A stretch of DNA of 43,524 bases, taken from Terriglobia bacterium. Lineage in GTDB: Bacteria > Acidobacteriota > Terriglobia > Acidiferrales > UBA7541. Positions within the stretch are counted from its first letter, which is position 1, and each line of letters starts with the position of its first letter. Position numbers and translations under genes: made by a program. The notes beneath the pieces were generated by a model that was given only the letters and a program-made list of their open reading frames with translations, searched no databases and was not told where the DNA came from. Positions 18,503 through 26,756 of this stretch are shown here, piece by piece. The stretch covers positions 1-43,524 of the forward strand of contig JAIQFG010000040.1 of assembly GCA_020073375.1 (NCBI GenBank). Direction: 5' to 3'.

Positions 18503-19300
18503 CTAAGGAAGGATCGTCAGATTCTGGCTGGCCAGCCCGAAATTGGAATTGTCCGCATCCATGGCCAGCACCTGCAATTCCACTTGCCCCGGATTGCTGA
18601 CCGGAACGCTGCCCTTGAACGTGTTCGTCACCCCGGCGTATTCCATGGGAACTTCGGTTTCGATCTTCCCTTCGCTAACCAGGCGCGCGACTACATGGAT
18701 TTTGTTGGCGTCCCACATGCCCCCGGCCTCGATAGGGCAACCGCACATCATCGTCACGGTGGCCTTCACCTCGAAGGGCGATCCGGTCTTCGCCTGCGTG
18801 TCCATCGACGGCGCCAGGGTCTTCACGATAAAGCCGTGCAGTTCCAGCAGAACGCCTTCGCCCAGGACGTCCTGGCCCGGCACCAGCAGCATGGTGGTCG
18901 ACGCGCGCTGCGTGGCTTGCGGAGTTCCCAGTGGTCCTTCGGCCGTCACTTCGACCACGGTTGGTTTATCCAGCGTGAGCACGGCGAGAAATCCGGAGGC
19001 ATCCGGCGTGCCAAACACGGTTGCGCCGCGCACGCGCGGCTTCTTCATGATCAGGTCGGTATCGCCTGTGCCAGCCCTTTGCATTCCCTCGGCCAGAATT
19101 TTTCCCGTGCTGGCGTCCTTGACCGTGATGCGCGCGCCGCCGACATGCTCGCCCAGCACCTTGGCGTCGCGTGCGATGGCCCGTATCATCACTTTGGTTT
19201 CTTTTCCGCCCGTTTGCGCAAAGCCCTGGGAAACAAAGCCCTGGGAAACGAAGACCAGCAATCCGACTGCGATCAAGCTAATCCGGTGTCGCATGTTCAT
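18503..19300 (-). CDS. secreted protein of unknown function, divergent from the sulfite oxidase genes
   Basis: A 265-residue protein with a signal peptide (ISLIAVGLLVFVSQGF, cleavage near FAQT). The rest is beta-rich and looks like two immunoglobulin-like or carboxypeptidase-regulatory-like domains: about 35-120 (VGGARITVKDASTGK) and 165-262 (MEYAGVTNTFKGSVPV). A MMCGCPIEAGGMW motif holds two cysteines two apart plus nearby methionines, possibly a metal or disulfide site. GGAGG lies upstream of the ATG. I do not recognise a named family. Its gene is back to back with the sulfite-oxidising operon, which suggests joint regulation. A 15-bp tandem duplication lies in the signal peptide. Confidence 0.72.
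   Translation of the reverse strand: MNMRHRISLIAVGLLVFVSQGFVSQGFAQTGGKETKVMIRAIARDAKVLGEHVGGARITVKDASTGKILAEGMQRAGTGDTDLIMKKPRVRGATVFGTPDASGFLAVLTLDKPTVVEVTAEGPLGTPQATQRASTTMLLVPGQDVLGEGVLLELHGFIVKTLAPSMDTQAKTGSPFEVKATVTMMCGCPIEAGGMWDANKIHVVARLVSEGKIETEVPMEYAGVTNTFKGSVPVSNPGQVELQVLAMDADNSNFGLASQNLTILP
19220..19249. repeat. perfect 15-bp tandem duplication inside a signal peptide
   Basis: AAAGCCCTGGGAAAC occurs twice without a gap (19220-19234, 19235-19249). On the minus strand it doubles the pentapeptide VSQGF in the secreted protein encoded at 18503-19300 and keeps the frame. Confidence 0.95.
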
Positions 19301-19529
19301 TTGGTTGCCTCCATGAGTTGCTCAGAAGATATCACAGCTTCCGCCTATTCGCGTGCATTCCGTCATGTTCCCCTAAAATCAGCGGAAGCCGCCGGTAGAC
19401 TCTGCTCCCGGCTCGGGCGTATGATTTGCCACTGTCACTTGCGTGCGTACGAAATGCATGGAAATATTCGTCGTGGGACGCTTTGAATGCTGTCAGGGGG
19501 ACTCGATTTCCATCCAAGGAAAGGCAAAG
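19301..19529. promoter_or_regulatory. divergent regulatory region between secreted-protein gene and sulfite oxidase operon
   Basis: 229 bases without a gene, serving both strands. A perfect 8-bp inverted repeat, GCTTCCGC (19337-19344) and GCGGAAGC (19382-19389), is set about 45 bases apart centre to centre, a spacing that could allow looping or just be chance. I see no clean sigma-70 promoter. A frame open from 19443 is joined to the sulfite oxidase but lacks a ribosome site. Confidence 0.35.
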
Positions 19530-20828
19530 ATGGCGGACACGATGGGAAAATTAAACCGGCGAAAATGGTTGCAAGCCGCTGGCGGTTCGGCCGCTGCAAT
19601 AGCGGTCCAGCGGACGCTTGGCGCAACTGGATTGGCGGCGCAAGAGCCGTCCAGCACGAACCCGATTCCGGATTTCACCGGCCCAGGTCCCAATCCATAC
19701 TGGAATTCCCCAGGACAATGGGTGAGCTACGCGCAGAAAGCGCCCATGATTCTGCTGACGGATCGCCCCGTGCAGCTGGAGACTCCGCGGCGCGCGTTTC
19801 TTTCGGCGTTCACGCCCAACGAATCGTTCTTCGTGCGTTGGCATCTCCCCGTGATTCCCAATACCGTGGACCTGAAAACCTGGCGCCTGCACGTGGAAGG
19901 AAACGTGGAGCGCCCGCTGGAGATGAGTTTCGCCGAGTTGACGACGCGCTTCAAAGCCGTTTCGGTTGCTGGCGTGAACCAGTGCTCCGGGAACAGTCGC
20001 AGCCTGTTCCAGCCACGCGTAGCCGGCGGGCAATGGGGAAACGGGGCCATGGGCAACGCGCTCTGGACCGGAGTCCGATTGCGCGAAATTCTCGACGCCG
20101 CGGGCGTGAAGAGTGGATCGCTCCAGGCGCAATTCGAGGGGCTGGAAAAGGGAATGGGGCCGCGCGGTTACGGCTCGAACCGTTTTATGAAATCGCTGGA
20201 TTTGAATAACCCCGTCCTCGACGAGTGCATTGTGGCCTACTCGATGAACCACGAGCCCCTGCCCCTGCTCAACGGGTTTCCCGTTCGCCTGGTCGTGCCC
20301 GGTTTCTTCGCCACCTACTGGATGAAAGGGCTCACGTCCATTCGCATTCTCGATCAGCCCGACGATAATTTCTGGATGAAGGCGGCTTACCGAATTCCGG
20401 ACACGCCGCGAAATTCGACCACGCCCGAGGAAATGAAATCCGGCAAAGTCCCGACAATCCCGATAGCGCGGATGCCGGTGCGATCTTTCCTTATTTCTCC
20501 GGATGGTTCCAGTAAGATCCCCGCGGGATTTCCGCTTCGTCTGCAAGGCATGGCGTTCAGCGGGTACGGCGGCATCCGCAGGGTGGAAGTTTCCGCCGAC
20601 GCTGGCGCGGGCTGGCGCGATGCGCAACTTGGGGAAGACTTCGGGGCCTATTCGTTCCGGACCTGGTCGGCGGACTGGACGCCGGCGCGCGCCGGAAAAT
20701 ATACGGTGGCAGTCCGCGCTACCGACGCGAAGGGAAACGTGCAGCCCGACGCGGGTGTCTGGAACCCTGGCGGGTACGAATGGAACAAGATTGAACGCCA
20801 GGAAATCGTGGTGGGAGAATCGAATTGA
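19530..20828 (+). CDS. Tat-exported sulfite oxidase-family molybdoenzyme (SorA/SoxC-like)
   Basis: A 432-residue periplasmic molybdoenzyme that oxidises sulfite to sulfate in known relatives. A twin-arginine signal (NRRKWLQAAGG, residues 9-19) leads to the sulfite oxidase Mo-binding domain with R103/H105 (FFVRWHLPV) and the molybdenum-ligating C152 (GVNQCSGNSRS), then a C-terminal Mo-co dimerisation domain (FSGYGGIRRVEVSADAG). The start at 19530 has AAGGAAAGG upstream and places the Tat motif at the N-terminus. A monohaem cytochrome c follows after 12 bases, as in SorAB sulfite dehydrogenases. SoxC is the alternative, but no soxXYZAB genes are near. Confidence 0.88.
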   Translation: MADTMGKLNRRKWLQAAGGSAAAIAVQRTLGATGLAAQEPSSTNPIPDFTGPGPNPYWNSPGQWVSYAQKAPMILLTDRPVQLETPRRAFLSAFTPNESFFVRWHLPVIPNTVDLKTWRLHVEGNVERPLEMSFAELTTRFKAVSVAGVNQCSGNSRSLFQPRVAGGQWGNGAMGNALWTGVRLREILDAAGVKSGSLQAQFEGLEKGMGPRGYGSNRFMKSLDLNNPVLDECIVAYSMNHEPLPLLNGFPVRLVVPGFFATYWMKGLTSIRILDQPDDNFWMKAAYRIPDTPRNSTTPEEMKSGKVPTIPIARMPVRSFLISPDGSSKIPAGFPLRLQGMAFSGYGGIRRVEVSADAGAGWRDAQLGEDFGAYSFRTWSADWTPARAGKYTVAVRATDAKGNVQPDAGVWNPGGYEWNKIERQEIVVGESN

Positions 20829-20840
20829 CGGGAGCGATTC

Positions 20841-21251
20841 GTGAGCAGAAATAAATGGCAAGTTCTAACGATTCTATCGCTGATATTCCTGGCCGCGCTC
20901 GGCTTGCGCGCGGATTTTCGCGCCGGATTTTACGCGCCAGTTGAACAGGGAGCGATGCGACAGATGCAGCCCGAAGTTTCTTCCACCGACGCCAATTACG
21001 GCGCGGGGCAGTTTCCCCAGCTGGAGCCGGAGCTGGCCGCGGGCGATGGCAAAGAGACCTTGGAGCGAAACTGCAGCCTGTGCCATTCGCCCCGATACGT
21101 CACCATGCAGCCGCCCTTGCCGGCCGAAACCTGGGCCGCGGAAGTGGACAAAATGCGCAAAGTATTGGGCGCGGCGATCCCCGAAGACGAGGCCAAGAAA
21201 ATCGTCGACTACCTGAGCGCGCATTACACTCCCGAAACGCGAAAGCGTTGA
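20841..21251 (+). CDS. monohaem cytochrome c, SorB/SoxD-like partner of the sulfite oxidase
   Basis: A 136-residue protein with an N-terminal hydrophobic segment (VLTILSLIFLAALGL) acting as signal or anchor and one CSLCH haem site (C78, C81, H82). The region after it (YVTMQPPLPAETWAAEVDKM) resembles SorB, where a methionine is the second haem ligand; M89 and M105 are candidates. GTG start with GGGAG upstream, 12 bases after the molybdoenzyme. It is expected to accept electrons from the molybdenum centre in the periplasm and pass them to a terminal oxidase or another cytochrome. Confidence 0.86.
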   Translation: MSRNKWQVLTILSLIFLAALGLRADFRAGFYAPVEQGAMRQMQPEVSSTDANYGAGQFPQLEPELAAGDGKETLERNCSLCHSPRYVTMQPPLPAETWAAEVDKMRKVLGAAIPEDEAKKIVDYLSAHYTPETRKR

Positions 21252-21316
21252 CCCGGAAGGGTTAAAATGGCAGAGTCAAGGGAATCGAACATGCCTCCCC
21301 GCGAAGGAGCACGGAA

Positions 21317-22132
21317 GTGAACCGAACCGTTGCGATCCGCTGCAGTTTGATACTTTGCATTGTGGTTGCCCTTGGCTTGGCCTTCCTGGGGGACACACGT
21401 TCGCTTGTCGCCGCGCAGGGCGCCGGCGCTGCGGCTGACGCCGCCAAGGCCTGGACGCCTCCGGACATTGCCACCGTTCCCGCCGGTCCGCTCGGAGACA
21501 GCATTCGCCTGGGCCAGCAGGTTTTCAACGACACTCCGAAATACGCGGCGCGCTACGTCGGAAATAAATTGAGCTGCACGCACTGCCACGTGAACGGCGG
21601 CACGGTCGCCGGCGGGATTCCCATGGTCGGGCTTCCCGGAATTTTTCCGATGTACCGGGATCGCGAAAAGGAAGTGGTCACGTTCGAGGAGCGCATCGAG
21701 CAGTGTTTCCAGCGCAGTGAGAACGGCCACCGCGTTCCCAACAACGGTCCGGAAATGACCGCCCTGGTCGCCTATTCGCAGTGGCTTTCCAAGGACCAGG
21801 TTAGCGGCCGCGCATTTCCGGGACGCGGAATGCCACCGCTGCCCGAATTAAATGGTGACAAGGAACGCGGCGCGGTCATCTATGTGCAGCAGTGCCAGGT
21901 CTGCCACGGCGCAAACGGAGCGGGGAAACCTCCCGAAATCCCTGCCCTTTGGGGGCCAGATTCCTATAACGAAGGCGCGGGCATGTACGGCATCCCCAAG
22001 ATGGCCCAGTTCATACGCCAGAATATGCCGCAAACCACTCCGGGGACCTTGACGCCGCAGCAGGCCTACGATGTGGCCGCGTACATCCACTTCATGCCGC
22101 ATACGCCGTTTGACATCAAAGAACACCAATAA
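21317..22132 (+). CDS. tsdA: dihaem cytochrome c, thiosulfate dehydrogenase (TsdA)-like
   Basis: A 271-residue exported dihaem cytochrome. Signal region residues 8-33; haem sites CTHCH (87-91) and CQVCH (193-197). Between them RIEQCFQRSENG holds C130, matching the cysteine axial ligand that marks TsdA (Cys96 in the Allochromatium enzyme). TsdA joins two thiosulfates to tetrathionate or runs in reverse. Start is GTG with AAGGAG upstream, 65 bases after the monohaem cytochrome gene. Together the three genes look like an oxidation set for sulfite and thiosulfate. Family membership is well supported by the cysteine; reaction direction cannot be read. Confidence 0.8.
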   Translation: MNRTVAIRCSLILCIVVALGLAFLGDTRSLVAAQGAGAAADAAKAWTPPDIATVPAGPLGDSIRLGQQVFNDTPKYAARYVGNKLSCTHCHVNGGTVAGGIPMVGLPGIFPMYRDREKEVVTFEERIEQCFQRSENGHRVPNNGPEMTALVAYSQWLSKDQVSGRAFPGRGMPPLPELNGDKERGAVIYVQQCQVCHGANGAGKPPEIPALWGPDSYNEGAGMYGIPKMAQFIRQNMPQTTPGTLTPQQAYDVAAYIHFMPHTPFDIKEHQ

Positions 22133-22154
22133 GTTTTCGGCACGGTCATTTGTG

Positions 22155-22177
22155 GGGGCACGGCAATCCCGTGCCCC
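22155..22177. terminator. hairpin in the convergent gap after tsdA
   Basis: GGGGCACGG (22155-22163) and CCGTGCCCC (22169-22177) form a perfect nine-pair stem around a five-base loop, 22 bases past the tsdA stop and between convergent genes. No T-run follows on either strand, so termination is possible but not shown. The core resembles the palindrome at 6919-6940. Confidence 0.45.
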
Positions 22178-22280
22178 TGCGGGCCGCACCCGACCCTTCG
22201 GCCTGCGGAGTCGCGAAAATCGCCCGGTCCTTCACTTGGAATTCCGACCAGGGAAGCCCGCGGTTGGCCGATTCTCCCCG

Positions 22281-23198
22281 TCACAGGAATTTCAGAAGAG
22301 CGTCCATTGTCTGCTTGGGCTGCTCTTCCATCACCCAGTGGCCCGTATTTTTCAGAATCACAACCGTAACGTCGGCCGCCACCAGCTTCAGTTGCCGCCC
22401 CAGCACCTCTCCGTTTGCTTTTTCGCCTCCGATCACCAGCACTGGCATGGTCAATCTGTTTTTCGAGAGCTGCGCGAAATCACTGGCGGCCTGCTGGAAG
22501 GATGCGAAATAGGCCCAGCCCGCGCGCATGCGTCCCGGACGCGCGTACGCCGCCGCGTACGCCGAGCGATCGGCCTCGGGTATTGAATGCGTTTTATCCG
22601 CGGCGAAGTCGTTCCAGTAGTAGTCGAAATACGTTCGCTCGCGCCCGCGCACCAGCGCCTCTGGAGTGGGGCCGTGGAAGCGGAAATGCCACAGGCCGGG
22701 GTTGTTGTAGACGTCCTCCCACCCGGCCACGCCGGGCAGAAAGGCGTCCATCTCCACGAGCTTTTCCGTTTCCGCCGGGAACTGCGCGGCGTACGCGTAG
22801 GCGACCATGAGGCCGATGTCGTGCCCCACGACTCTGGCCTTGGTGACGCCCAGCGACTTGGCCAGTTCGTGAATGCGCGTTGCGGACGTTTTCATGTCCA
22901 GGCCGTTTGCCGGAATGTCCGAATCGCCGATGCCCGGCAGGTCCGGCGCGATCACCAGGAATTTCTTGGCAAGAAGAGGGATGAGCGGACGCCACATGCG
23001 CGAGGTCTGGGTGTAGCCGTGCAGCAGGATCACCGCCGGACCCCGGCCCGCCGTCAGGTAATGAATTTTGACGCCTTCCACTTGGGCATCGCGGGATTCG
23101 ATACTGCCCGCGGCGGTTTGAGAGAATCCCGGCGCGCTAATACCCGTCAGCAACCCCAAGATAGCGACACTCCTGCAAAGCCTTCGACCGCTCTTCAT
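22281..23198 (-). CDS. exported alpha/beta hydrolase with aspartate nucleophile (epoxide hydrolase/dehalogenase-like)
   Basis: A 305-residue alpha/beta hydrolase with a signal peptide (RSVAILGLLTGISAPGFSQT). Oxyanion motif HGYTQ starts at residue 60. The nucleophile elbow is VGHDIG with D127, the aspartate type of epoxide hydrolases and haloalkane or haloacetate dehalogenases instead of the serine type. The catalytic histidine is H287 (NTGHWVMEE). The start at 23198 has CAGGAG upstream and opens the signal peptide; the frame runs 69 codons further without support. It is monocistronic, convergent with tsdA. Substrate is unknown; periplasmic location is inferred from the leader. Confidence 0.87.
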   Translation of the reverse strand: MKSGRRLCRSVAILGLLTGISAPGFSQTAAGSIESRDAQVEGVKIHYLTAGRGPAVILLHGYTQTSRMWRPLIPLLAKKFLVIAPDLPGIGDSDIPANGLDMKTSATRIHELAKSLGVTKARVVGHDIGLMVAYAYAAQFPAETEKLVEMDAFLPGVAGWEDVYNNPGLWHFRFHGPTPEALVRGRERTYFDYYWNDFAADKTHSIPEADRSAYAAAYARPGRMRAGWAYFASFQQAASDFAQLSKNRLTMPVLVIGGEKANGEVLGRQLKLVAADVTVVILKNTGHWVMEEQPKQTMDALLKFL

Positions 23199-23573
23199 GA
23201 AATTCTCCTGTGTGGAATTGGAAATCCGGCATCCGGCGCCGGACGAATCCGGCGATTTACGGTTGGCTTTGCGGCGACAGTTCGACGGGGAAATCGCCGG
23301 GTGAATGGCCTTCGGCGCATCGCCGGATCGCGAACGCAAGCGGAATTTCGCGGAAGTGGCCCGCATTGCGGCAGGATCGGCGAACCTCACCCCGATACTT
23401 CTCACGGTTGCCTATTTCACGTCCAAGCGCGATAAGAATACTACATATTTTTGTTGCTAAGTAGTATTGCCAGCGGTTGCCGATTGTCGAAGTGATTTGG
23501 CGGGCGCAGGAATGAGTTCGCGGCGCCTTCTGCGAGACGCGGCACATCCCCGAGGTCAAAAATTTCGATGGTT
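23199..23573. promoter_or_regulatory. intergenic region upstream of the hydrolase, with an inverted repeat
   Basis: 375 bases without a credible gene between the hydrolase start and the otsB stop. It holds a perfect AT-rich inverted repeat, AATACTAC (23437-23444) and GTAGTATT (23461-23468), with a 16-base spacer, in the only AT-rich stretch here, a possible repressor site at the hydrolase promoter. A GC palindrome TCCGGCGCCGGA lies at 23232-23243. Confidence 0.35.
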
Positions 23574-24320
23574 TCAACGGCCGATGCGAAACTGGATCAT
23601 AGTTCTCAGTAGCCGGTCGATTTCCCGCTGATCGCGAAGATAAAACTGCGCTTGAGAAGTCCGGGATTCCCCCACGCGAATCGTCAGGTACCGTCCGCTG
23701 CCGGTCAGAGCGAACACATCCTCATCCGTCTTTTCGTCGCCGAGGTAGATCACCCGGGCGCATTTCAATTCCTCGCGTGCTCGCTCCACGGCCAGCCCCT
23801 TGCCCGGGGCCGATTCAGTCAGGATATTGACCACCTGTTTGCCGCCCAAGCACTTTGCGCCCGGCAGGGTGCGCGCGACGGCCATGACCGCCTGGTGCAC
23901 CGCCCGTTTGTTGCGCGCGTTTCGGTAGTGGACCGTGATCGAGAACAGTTTGTCCTCCACCAGGACTCCGGGAAATCCGTCCAACTCGCTCTTCAAAATG
24001 GGCAGCCATCGTTTCACCGCGCGCCTCATTGCGGAAGACGCGTGCCAGGGCTCGATTCCGTGATTTCCGACGATTTCCTTCAAGGGAATTCCTTGCAGTT
24101 TTCGCCGCATGTTTTCGCGCCCGCGGCCGGTAACCACGATGCAGGAACATAGGGAGGCTAGTTCGGACATCAGGCGGTGCGTGGCGGGACGCAGCGCGGC
24201 GTCCTCCGGCCGGGGCACGATGGGCGCCAGCGTGCCGTCAAAATCGAACGCGGCAAGCACGTTCGCCGATGCGAACTTGTGAAGCAGCGGCAGATTTCGC
24301 GGGGAAAAAATGGGCTGCAT
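23574..24320 (-). CDS. otsB: trehalose-6-phosphate phosphatase
   Basis: A HAD-superfamily phosphatase of about 248 residues that removes phosphate from trehalose 6-phosphate. HAD motif I is FDFDGTLAP with D26 and D28, motif II is IVVTGR, and motif IV is GDEKTDEDVFAL. The TPP-typical GNHGIEPWH segment is present. The start at 24320 overlaps the otsA stop as TGATG, which implies coupling; an ATG at 24344 would add 8 residues and overlap otsA by 25 bases. Neither has a strong ribosome site. Second gene of otsA-otsB, the complete pathway from UDP-glucose and glucose 6-phosphate. Confidence 0.92.
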   Translation of the reverse strand: MQPIFSPRNLPLLHKFASANVLAAFDFDGTLAPIVPRPEDAALRPATHRLMSELASLCSCIVVTGRGRENMRRKLQGIPLKEIVGNHGIEPWHASSAMRRAVKRWLPILKSELDGFPGVLVEDKLFSITVHYRNARNKRAVHQAVMAVARTLPGAKCLGGKQVVNILTESAPGKGLAVERAREELKCARVIYLGDEKTDEDVFALTGSGRYLTIRVGESRTSQAQFYLRDQREIDRLLRTMIQFRIGR

Positions 24321-26581
24321 CAATCCGGGCTGGCCCCCAGCCATTGTTTGGCCAGCCGGCCGGTCAACCGCTCGCGGCGGCGCAAGCGCGCCGCGTCCAC
24401 CAGCATGCGGCCGGCCCAGCGGTAGACGTTGAATTCGGCAAGATACGCGCGCATCGCGCGCATGCGCTCCCTCTGTTCCTGGGGCGACATATTCAGCGCC
24501 GTAACCAGGGCCGCGGCGGCTTCGTCGGTGTCGTACGGATTCACGATCAGCGCCTCGGTCAGTTCGCTGGCCGCGCCGGTAAACTGGCTCAGGACCAGCA
24601 CGCCGCGCTCATCTTCGCGCGCGGCCACAAATTCCTTGGCCACCAGGTTCATCCCGTCATGCAGGCTGGAGACGTAGCAGACGTCCGCGGCGCGGTAATA
24701 CCGGAACACGTCCGGCGGCTCGTGATGGGCCTTGCGCAGGATGATGGGCTTGTACGATCCCTGCCCGAACCGCTCGTTAATGCGCGCCACGACCAGCTCG
24801 ATGCTGTCGTTCAATTCGCGGTAGCGTTCAATCAATGTGCGGCTGGGCGCGGCCAGCTGCACGAACGTGAACCGCCCTTGAAATTCGGGGTGCTTTTCCA
24901 GCAGGCGCTCCACCGCGAGGAATCTTTCCTCGACTCCCTTGGTGTAATCCAGACGGTCCACTCCCACGCCAAGCAGCGCCCCCGGTTTCAGTCCGAGTTC
25001 CGCGAATACCGTGGCGCGGCACTCCTCCGGAGACGCAACCGTCTTCAGCCAGCGCACCGGCCACTCCAGGGAAATCGGATAGGACCGGACCAGCGTGGCC
25101 CGGCCATGTTGGATCACGGCATTCTGCTCGCGGTCGACGCGGGACTCCAGGTACCGGTCCACGCACTCCATGAAATTGTTGCAATGCGATTGCGTGTGGA
25201 AGCCAACGATGCTGTTGCCTAGCATCCCTTCCAGAATTTCTTTCCGCCAGGGACAAATTCCAAACCGCTCGGCATTGGGCCACGGGATGTGCCAGAACAT
25301 CAACACTGTGGCTTGCGGCAGGCGTTCGCGAATCATCCTGGGCGCCAAAGCGAAATGATAGTCCTGGATCAGAATGATCGGATCGTCCGAATCCACTTCC
25401 TCGCACGCCGCATCGGCGAACCTCTGATTCACTTCCAGGTAGTAGCGCCAGTCCTCGCTGCGAAAGACCGGCCGCGCGTGCGCCAGATGACAGAGCGGCC
25501 AGAGTCCTTCGTTCGAGAATCCGTAGTAGTAGCCTTGTTCTTCCTCCTTGGAAAGCCAGAGCCGCCGCAACAGATAAGACTCTTCTCCGGGAGGGACGGG
25601 AATGTGTCCGCGCCGGTCGGTGACGTCGCGGTCGGCAGAACCGCTGCCGTGCGCCACCCACACGCCCGAGCAGGCTTGCATGACCGGCTCCAGCGCCGTC
25701 ACCAGTCCGCTGGCGGGGTGCCTCATGCTGATGCTGCCGTCGCTCAGGCGCTCGTGAATGTACGGCTCGCGGTTGGCGACGATTACCACTTTCTCGCCGT
25801 GCAAATGCCGCGTGAGGGTCAGCTTCAGGCGCTGCGCGGTCCACGCGCCGCCTTCCAGTTCAGTTTCCCGTTCCACCATGATCCGCTCTACCAGGTCGCG
25901 CACGTCACGCACGATGGGCTGAAATTCCGGCCGCTGCAGCGCTTCGCCGCGCGCCAACCGGCTGATTTCCCGTCGCCATCCCCGCCAGGTGAACCGCGCA
26001 ACCAGCGCTGTGACCGCCGCGGCCACCAGCGCCAGGATTCCGAAGGCGATGAGCACGAAGCGCTGCGTCCGCGCTTCGCGCAACTGCGCAAAACTCAGGT
26101 CTTGCACAAGCATGACGAACCCGAGCGTCCGGCCGGCATTTTCCACGGGAATAGCGCTGAACAGCGCCGAACCTCCCGGAAGAGAAGCGGGCTGGTGCCA
26201 TGGGGTCCATGGTTTTTCAGAGGCGTCGACGGGCGGCATCACATGAGGGCCGGCCTGGCGGCAGGAAAAAACCGCCGGGAATCCCGGAGTGCTGGTGAGT
26301 AACTTCAAGTCCGCATTGCAGGCAGCGGCGGACATGATGCGCTGGTCGCGCGTAATTTCGCTCAGTGAGCGATCTAGGTCGCGGTGGTCGGGCTCATTCC
26401 AGTGCGCGCTGAGAGTTTCGCGGGCGCCGCGCACCACGAGTTCGGCCCGCAGCCGCACGTCTTCTTCAAACCACCTCCGCGTGGTGTGTTGCACGATCGC
26501 GGAAGTCGCCAGGGTAAGAATCCCCAGGCTCACCACCAGGCCGGCGAGAAATTTAAACGTCTGGCGCATGACCTCAACCAT
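24320..26581 (-). CDS. otsA: trehalose-6-phosphate synthase with N-terminal membrane sensor-like domain
   Basis: A 753-residue protein; ordinary OtsA is about 470. GT20 synthase covers about 262-745, with VVIVANREPYIH, QDYHFALAPRMIRERLP, FWHIPWPNAERF, VDRLDYTKGVEERFLAVE and SLHDGMNLVAKEFVA, which retain the sugar-phosphate and UDP-glucose residues. Before it lie TM1 (about 8-30), a segment of about 140 residues with two cysteines (88 and 107), TM2 (about 175-197) and a HAMP-like linker, as in sensor kinases. The enzyme is therefore probably membrane bound with a periplasmic input domain. An alternative start is ATG at 26569. Ribosome site is weak. Confidence 0.92.
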   Translation of the reverse strand: MVEVMRQTFKFLAGLVVSLGILTLATSAIVQHTTRRWFEEDVRLRAELVVRGARETLSAHWNEPDHRDLDRSLSEITRDQRIMSAAACNADLKLLTSTPGFPAVFSCRQAGPHVMPPVDASEKPWTPWHQPASLPGGSALFSAIPVENAGRTLGFVMLVQDLSFAQLREARTQRFVLIAFGILALVAAAVTALVARFTWRGWRREISRLARGEALQRPEFQPIVRDVRDLVERIMVERETELEGGAWTAQRLKLTLTRHLHGEKVVIVANREPYIHERLSDGSISMRHPASGLVTALEPVMQACSGVWVAHGSGSADRDVTDRRGHIPVPPGEESYLLRRLWLSKEEEQGYYYGFSNEGLWPLCHLAHARPVFRSEDWRYYLEVNQRFADAACEEVDSDDPIILIQDYHFALAPRMIRERLPQATVLMFWHIPWPNAERFGICPWRKEILEGMLGNSIVGFHTQSHCNNFMECVDRYLESRVDREQNAVIQHGRATLVRSYPISLEWPVRWLKTVASPEECRATVFAELGLKPGALLGVGVDRLDYTKGVEERFLAVERLLEKHPEFQGRFTFVQLAAPSRTLIERYRELNDSIELVVARINERFGQGSYKPIILRKAHHEPPDVFRYYRAADVCYVSSLHDGMNLVAKEFVAAREDERGVLVLSQFTGAASELTEALIVNPYDTDEAAAALVTALNMSPQEQRERMRAMRAYLAEFNVYRWAGRMLVDAARLRRRERLTGRLAKQWLGASPD

Positions 26582-26756
26582 CTAACCACATCGCTGTCCG
26601 CGCTCCAACGCAAAAATCCGATGCAACCCTGAGCACGCCGCGATTTCCTACAGTGTTTTCCTGATATTCTACGTGCTTCCGGCCAGGGCCGGGTCCCGGT
26701 TCCCGCAGCAAGTTCGCGCTTTTCGCGACGGACATGACAACGAAAAGGAGAACTCC

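Noticed and set aside
19443..19529. Longer start for the sulfite oxidase gene
   Set aside because: The extension puts 29 residues before the Tat motif and has no ribosome site, while ATG 19530 has AAGGAAAGG.
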